In this document: positions 22,231 to 25,999 of the stretch, one piece after another
Numbering within the stretch: position 1 is the stretch's first letter
Layout: each line of letters starts with the position of its first letter
Assembly (NCBI GenBank): GCA_004154925.1
Contig: QJNS01000478.1
Location: 1 to 25,999 of the forward strand
Source of the DNA: Monosporascus cannonballus
Lineage: Eukaryota > Ascomycota > Sordariomycetes > Xylariales
Direction: 5' to 3'
Length of the DNA: 25,999 nt
Translations under genes and position numbers: made by a program
The notes under the pieces: generated by a model
Told to the model about the DNA's origin: nothing
Seen by the model: only the letters and a program-made list of their open reading frames with translations
Database searches by the model: none

Positions 22231-22680
22231 TATTTAATGTTTTCTATATTAAAACCGTTTAAAGAGCTTATATTTTTCTTTAAAAATCTTAATGCTTGAT
22301 AGTTAAGTTCGACATACATATTAAAAATATACAACCGTTAATTAAGTTGCTTTTTTTAATCATACGAAGACCACTTGAAATCTATCATTCCGATATGCAC
22401 GTAACCGTCCTTTCTAATAATTACTTACAAATATCCGATAGATCGGCGGGTCACACCCGCCCTCCTCGTTTACCGCGTGTAATTGCCTGGCTAGGTCTAG
22501 GCGCCGTGGCATGCCCAAGGAATGAGTGGCGCAGCTGGGCGATCCTTTCGGTAGAGCTGTTGGAACGTAAGACGGAAAGTTGCCATCGTCCCAACCACAA
22601 ACCCCCCGCACCTTAGGATTATTTCCACGCCCCGAGTTTACGACCCTCCTCCACCACCATTGGGGAGTATCACATACCGC
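22231..22680. other. Transition from AT-rich block to normal DNA
   Basis: The stretch is AT-rich to about 22430, then GC rises sharply to near 55 percent. A perfect 7 bp hairpin, GGCGGGT-CAC-ACCCGCC, lies at 22445-22461 right at the change. Overlapping open frames on both strands (22296-22616 + and 22414-22611 -) start in RIP-type DNA and show no domain; they are not called. Confidence 0.6.
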
Positions 22681-22683
22681 TTC

Positions 22684-22690
22684 TATAAAA
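22684..22690 (+). promoter_or_regulatory. Possible TATA box for the 22788 gene
   Basis: TATAAAA lies 98 bp upstream of the ATG at 22788, a reasonable distance for a fungal core promoter. No other element supports it. Confidence 0.35.
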
Positions 22691-22787
22691 GAGTACCCCG
22701 AGTTAAAGTAACCTCGACCAAACCACAGCTACAAAAGAATCAAAGAAAAGCGTTTCTGGTAACTTCCAACTGGAAACACTATCAAAT

Positions 22788-23355
22788 ATGAATCCCCTCC
22801 CCCAAGGCGGGATGGCACCCTTTGCCTCGACGCGGGAGCAGTCCATCGCCGATTCCGTCAAAAGTACCGAGCAGTTCCAAAAGGCCTTTCCAAATATCGA
22901 TTGGAAAGGCGCTGTGATTGAGCCTACCGTCAACATGGCCTTTGACCTTAAAGTAAGACATAATAACCCCTTATTTCGAATGATTTTAATAATGATTATA
23001 ATTAACCGGCACAAAGGAAAAGCTCGACCCGGTTACCCGAGAAAAGCACGAATATTTGTTTGGACAGATATTTGAACACTTCGACGAATCGAACAAGACC
23101 GAAAAATTATTTTGGGAGGCGAGAGAATGTCTCGTCGGTTACCCGGATGTCTTAAAGCAGTTCGATGCCATATATATCCGGGACGACCGGCCGGTTTCGG
23201 TTATGCTTGAGCAACTTCGCGAGGCCTTGAAATTAAAGGCGGCTATGGTAGAAAAGATTGGTTCCGATTCGAGTTCAAGAGTCGCTGCTGGTACATCTGT
23301 CAGCCAGAATAAGGAGGCGGTTCAGTTCGGAACTGGAGATAGTTCGAATGTTTAA
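22788..23355 (+). CDS. Two-exon gene, protein of unknown function (about 167 aa)
   Basis: Exon 1 (22788-22952) gives 55 residues from an ATG preceded by A at -3. Exon 2 (23017-23355) gives 112 residues in the same phase. The join reads M-A-F-D-L-K / E-K-L-D-P-V. An in-frame TAA at 22704 bounds the reading frame upstream. The protein is soluble and mostly charged, without signal peptide or membrane segment. It looks helical, with a V-M-L-E-Q-L-R-E-A-L-K-L-K run near the end followed by a Ser/Gly-rich tail. I do not recognise a family. Codon use is normal and RIP is absent. The gene lies about 350 bp from the AT block, and a solo LTR begins 23 bp after its stop, so the original 3' end may have been altered. 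Expression is not shown; it could be a fragment of a longer gene. Confidence 0.6.
22953..23016 (+). other. Predicted 64 bp intron
   Basis: The donor is GTAAGA and the acceptor CACAAAG, with an AT-rich interior and a TTAAC branch-like site about 12 bases before the acceptor. Removing it joins the two open frames in phase 0. Size and signals are typical of fungal introns. Exon 1 read through it would end in a different 95-residue frame with no merit. Confidence 0.7.
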
Positions 23356-23378
23356 ACCACAATTCGAAGAAGCAGATT

Positions 23379-23977
23379 TGTTATGACCCCGACAGGCTTG
23401 GCTCGTATTGGGACGGTCGGGTCCTCTTGAGGGAAGACTCCGATCGTGGCCCAAGGTTCACGTAACTGGCTCAAAGAACTCAAGGGGGCTCAGAGAGCCT
23501 TGACGGCTAGAGCAACTTAAGCCAAAACAGAAGCTCAACGGGCTTAAAGGGTTTTGAGCCACTTGAGTGCCTTGAGCCAAGAGGACATATACGCTCATTA
23601 TTTCTCCTCTAGTCTACATCGTCACCAGCCTGTAGTTACAACTTAGTTACTGTGACAGTTAGGCTGATCGGTAGATAAGGTAACATAGAGTGTGGGAAGT
23701 GATGATTGTCTAGCTATAATTGAGCTCCAGGGAGCGGTGGCTAAGAAGCTCTCTATATGCTGTGGGCGCGCCGGAATAAGGTTCTTCCGGAGTGCTGGGA
23801 GCTTGATGACTAACATAAATACCCCTATTCCACGACAGTTACCCAGATTACCTTTGACAATCTGTTATTACCAGACGTAACAAGTATTCCCTTCATTGCT
23901 CAGTTTCCCACAGTGCAACTGCCAACATAAACTGTACGACTAGGTTTAATGGTTGGCTAACTAGCTTATCCGTTACA
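23379..23977 (+). repeat. Solo LTR related to element B, not RIP-mutated
   Basis: The segment begins TGTTATGACCCCGACAGG and ends TTATCCGTTACA, matching the two ends of the element B LTR. The last ~130 bases align well, sharing CTGCCAACATAAAC and then GGTTTAATGGTTGGCTAA against GGTTTAATAGTTGGTTAA. At 599 bp it is 225 bp longer, and the middle differs. That middle holds a 17 bp inverted repeat with 15 pairs (23468-23484 with 23562-23578) and an inner TTAAGCC/GGCTTAA pair. CpA and TpG are normal. No clean target duplication was found (AGATT and GAATA flank it). It is a solo LTR of a sister family. Confidence 0.85.
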
Positions 23978-24449
23978 GAATAGCACGACTGCTTATATAT
24001 ACCTGGTTAGGAATTTTATGCTCCAATAAGCTGAAAAGCTGTCAACCCTGGCAGCGTCCACACCTTTTGGCCCTTTAGCTCAGCGGTACGGTCCAAGCCC
24101 TAACCTAACGTACCTCCCCGAACAAATACAAAGCAGTTGTATGACATGCTGAGACATACATGGTATTGTAACTATTCGTCGGTTATAGTACCTGACTCAT
24201 TGTTAATAACTGTCTAGTAGATATAATAATGTCTGGACAGGTTCAAACACATACATGTAACTGTCAAACATTCATTGGCACATATCATAGCGATCGAGGT
24301 GACGACACGCGTATTGGTAGTAGATAGAATCATTAAATTCTTATGTACATAAATCTCAATTCGTTTTGCCGTCTACATCTAGTCAGATACCTATCATCTA
24401 ACAGAAGCAAGATCTGGGGTGGAGATTCTACAAACACGACAACCCGTAA
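23978..24449. other. Intergenic stretch
   Basis: Ordinary base composition. A TAGCTCAGCGGTA word near 24077 fits a tRNA A box, but no tRNA can be folded around it. A 77-codon open frame at 24343-24576 (+) has no recognisable content. No gene is called. Confidence 0.5.
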
Positions 24450-24745
24450 CTACAGGCGTTCAGGCTTCCGCCGCAGCCACAGCAGCAGGATGTTAACCAG
24501 AGCTGAAACAGGGGACTCTACATTGCTGAACGAAAGGAGCTCACCATATTCACCGATGATATCATTTGGCACATAGTATTCACTCTGAACATGGAGACAC
24601 CCCACTCCTGGACCATATATTAGGTATATTTGTAGAAAATTTCGGCCAATACGCCGGGGTATAAAGGCAAATTTGCAGTCCGTCTCAGTGACCATTGCAT
24701 AGACCTCATTTGACACATCCCTGAAGCAGGTCCGACAGATCCAAT
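24450..24745 (-). CDS. Possible exon of an unidentified gene
   Basis: A reverse-strand open frame encodes 88 residues from the ATG at 24714-24716 and stays open upstream to 24745, where a fungal-type acceptor occurs: CTAAC (24758-24762) followed by ten bases and CAG. The extended frame adds D-W-I-C-R-T-C-F before the ATG. The protein mixes charged and hydrophobic residues and ends L-L-L-W-L-R-R-K-P-E-R-L. No family was recognised and no clear upstream exon or donor was found. It may be a gene fragment or a chance frame. Confidence 0.25.
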
Positions 24746-24762
24746 CTGCGGTGCTTGGTTAG

Positions 24763-25299
24763 CATCCCGCTGCTCAACGATCCAATCTCTTCTAGCTTTC
24801 GTAACTGAAGTTCAGGATATAACGAGGCTTTCCAAGCACAGAGGCTTAGGGGAGTCTCATGCCCTCATCAGGCCATCGGGGAATTCAATTCTCCAGTTGG
24901 CATGTGCACTACCCGTCATTACCTCTGGGCCACGGTCTCTCATACGGTGCGAGATCCCTTGACACATGCAGTACAATATGTTCCACCGGTATGCACTGAA
25001 ACAGAATTGTCTGGCTACGACATACATTGGGGTCAATTGGGTGCAGAAAGGCGGCTTTGCGGGTTACGCGACGCGAGGCGTGGGACTATCGCAAGGTGTA
25101 GCGGAAACCAGTGAATGGCCCAGGAAGGCAGCCCAGTGCCAACGACCGAAAACGGAAAGACCAACACCGTGACCCTCGTTGAAGTCCGAGCGACCAGTCT
25201 TCAACTCAGTGGACCTAATGCCCGCATGGGCAACGCATTCTAGGTAGATCCTATGATGCCGGGTGTGCCCAAACGGCCATAGATTCCGAGAAACGGGCT
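24763..25299. other. Intergenic stretch
   Basis: Normal base composition. Overlapping short open frames on both strands (24902-25114 +, 24966-25172 +, 25064-25303 -) lack domains and supporting splice signals. The part next to 25300 is presumably the 3' untranslated region of the reverse-strand membrane protein gene. Confidence 0.5.
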
Positions 25300-25957
25300 T
25301 CATGCGACACAGGATGGATTTTGGGACACATTGATATATGAGCTTTGGGACCGGTTGACCTCGGAACGTAAGGCCTTCATCTCGACGTGTTCGGGGAGGT
25401 CGAGCTCGATGTCGCTGCCGACCTGGGTTGCACTAGGGCCCGCACCGAGTTCCGTGCTTCTATTCGCGGCGTGGGACTGATCATAGCTGCTGCCGTTGTT
25501 TCTAGGCCCCGTGAACCGCTCAGCGTTCGTCTGCTTTCTCGTGCGCCGCCGCCAAAGGAGAAAGCACGCCACGGCTACCAGGGCGGCGACGGCGACTCCT
25601 GCGATGATCCACGCGACAAGCGTCTTCGTTCTGTCATGATCTGGCTCGCCATCGTCTCGATCCGACTCCGACCCTGGCGTGGGGGTTGCCGTGGCTCCGG
25701 GTGTTGTCAATCGGGACGTCGGCGCTAGGCCCATCACGGCTTGCAGTGACCGGGCATCAGACTCGGCAAGCAACGACGTGTCCCGCTCATGCCAGATCAT
25801 GAAGAGGGGCGTCGCGACGACGGTGACTTCGGTTGTGATAGTGACATGGGTGGAGTCGCCGTTCTCGAGCAGCATCGTTGCCACGATACTCGGATTGGGC
25901 ACCTTGGTATAGAAACAGGCGTTCTGCGACCCCGCAAGGGACGACAAGGTGGAAGAC
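25300..25957 (-). CDS. Last exon of a single-pass membrane protein gene (partial, 5' end outside window)
   Basis: The reverse-strand frame ends with TGA at 25300-25302 and is open to the window edge. There is no ATG start. Instead a fungal branch site CTAAC followed by an AG acceptor at 25958-25959 suggests that an intron ends there and exon sequence begins at 25957. Counting from the Leu codon at 25945-25947, residues 1-80 look extracellular, residues 81-106 are rich in Thr, Pro, Ser and acidic residues, residues 109-132 form one hydrophobic segment (T-L-V-A-W-I-I-A-G-V-A-V...), and R-R-R-T-R-K follows on the cytoplasmic side. The ~77-residue tail is polar. This plan is common among ascomycete surface proteins with a Ser/Thr-rich stalk. 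The ligand-binding or sensor part, if any, lies outside the window. GC is high and codon use normal. Confidence 0.7.
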
Positions 25958-25981
25958 CTAGTCGTTGCTGTTAGTTCAGAC

Positions 25982-25996
25982 GGGGGGGGGGGGGGG
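25982..25996. repeat. G15 homopolymer at the window end
   Basis: Fifteen G in a row lie three bases from the end, inside what would be the intron of the reverse-strand gene. It may be real or may mark an assembly or sequencing break. Confidence 0.9.
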
Positions 25997-25999
25997 CCG

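Larger units (their letters stand above)
92..22430. other. AT-rich, RIP-mutated heterochromatic block
   Basis: Nearly all of this stretch is made of A and T, with very few CpA or TpG pairs, abundant TpA and a clear excess of CpG among the remaining C and G. No intact gene can be read on either strand. Where transposon proteins are recognisable, Gln and Trp codons are stops and Cys, His and Asp codons are Tyr or Asn, all explained by C-to-T changes on one strand or the other. That is the signature of fungal repeat-induced point mutation. Composition changes abruptly near 22430. Such blocks are usually H3K9-methylated in fungi; that part is inference. Confidence 0.93.

Noticed and set aside
22296..22616. 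106-residue forward frame with an overlapping 65-residue reverse frame
   Set aside because: It starts in RIP-type DNA and crosses the compositional boundary. There is no domain, and each strand is equally open.
22703..23014. 103-residue reverse frame opposite the 22788 gene
   Set aside because: The forward strand has a better case, with two exons joined in phase by typical splice signals; the reverse frame crosses that intron.
24069..24110. tRNA-like start with an A-box word TAGCTCAGCGGTA
   Set aside because: No anticodon arm, B box at the right distance or acceptor pairing follows. A loose GGTTCAAAC word near 24240 is too far away. At most a tRNA-derived fragment.
25064..25303. 79-residue reverse frame before the membrane protein gene's end
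   Set aside because: No domain or splice signals; it touches the stop region of the better supported gene and is probably chance.
25387..25912. Forward-strand frames opposite the membrane protein exon
   Set aside because: They are shadows of the high-GC reverse-strand gene, which has a clear membrane segment and stop-transfer charge cluster.
1..25999. CRISPR arrays, bacterial defence genes, biosynthetic clusters, rRNA or telomere repeats
   Set aside because: None was seen. The genome is fungal in style, and the repeats present are LTRs and simple microsatellites.

Overview
The window looks like a piece of a filamentous ascomycete (Pezizomycotina) genome. About 22.4 kb is extremely AT-rich, gene-poor sequence made of decayed retrotransposons. 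It ends in about 3.5 kb of ordinary base composition with spliced, fungal-style genes. The AT-rich part carries the mark of repeat-induced point mutation (RIP): CpA and TpG are scarce, TpA is very common, CpG is well kept, and CAA, CAG and TGG codons of old transposon genes have become stops. I cannot name the species.

Layout: (1) 1-91 is a (TAA)30 run. (2) About 1821-7859 is a reverse-strand Ty3/Gypsy element (element A) with two ~220 bp long terminal repeats (LTRs). Decayed Gag zinc knuckle, protease, reverse transcriptase, RNase H, integrase and chromodomain can still be read. (3) 7860-14615 is unreadable AT-rich sequence broken by short islands that look like solo or truncated LTRs (9071-9357, 10837-11149, 11791-12060, 14138-14297). 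(4) 14621-21379 is a forward-strand Ty3/Gypsy chromodomain element (element B) with two 374 bp LTRs, an ATCGA target duplication and a polypurine tract. (5) 22095-22230 is another LTR-like island. (6) Near 22430 the composition shifts sharply to normal GC. (7) 22788-23355 is a two-exon gene of unknown function. A 599 bp, essentially unmutated LTR related to that of element B (23379-23977) starts 23 bp after its stop codon. (8) 24450-24745 (-) is a possible exon. (9) 25300-25957 (-) is the last exon of a single-pass membrane protein gene that runs off the window edge at a G15 run.

Both full elements are chromodomain Gypsy elements. In this group the chromodomain is thought to guide integration to H3K9-methylated chromatin, which fits their piling up here. 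RIP has destroyed both, including the chromodomain tryptophans and reverse-transcriptase aspartates. The two LTRs of element B differ with a strong strand bias (upstream copy C-to-T, downstream copy G-to-A), a readable record of how RIP acted. I found no defence system, CRISPR array, biosynthetic cluster or other clearly new machinery. The most useful observations concern RIP polarity, the surviving LTR islands and the unknown gene at the heterochromatin border.
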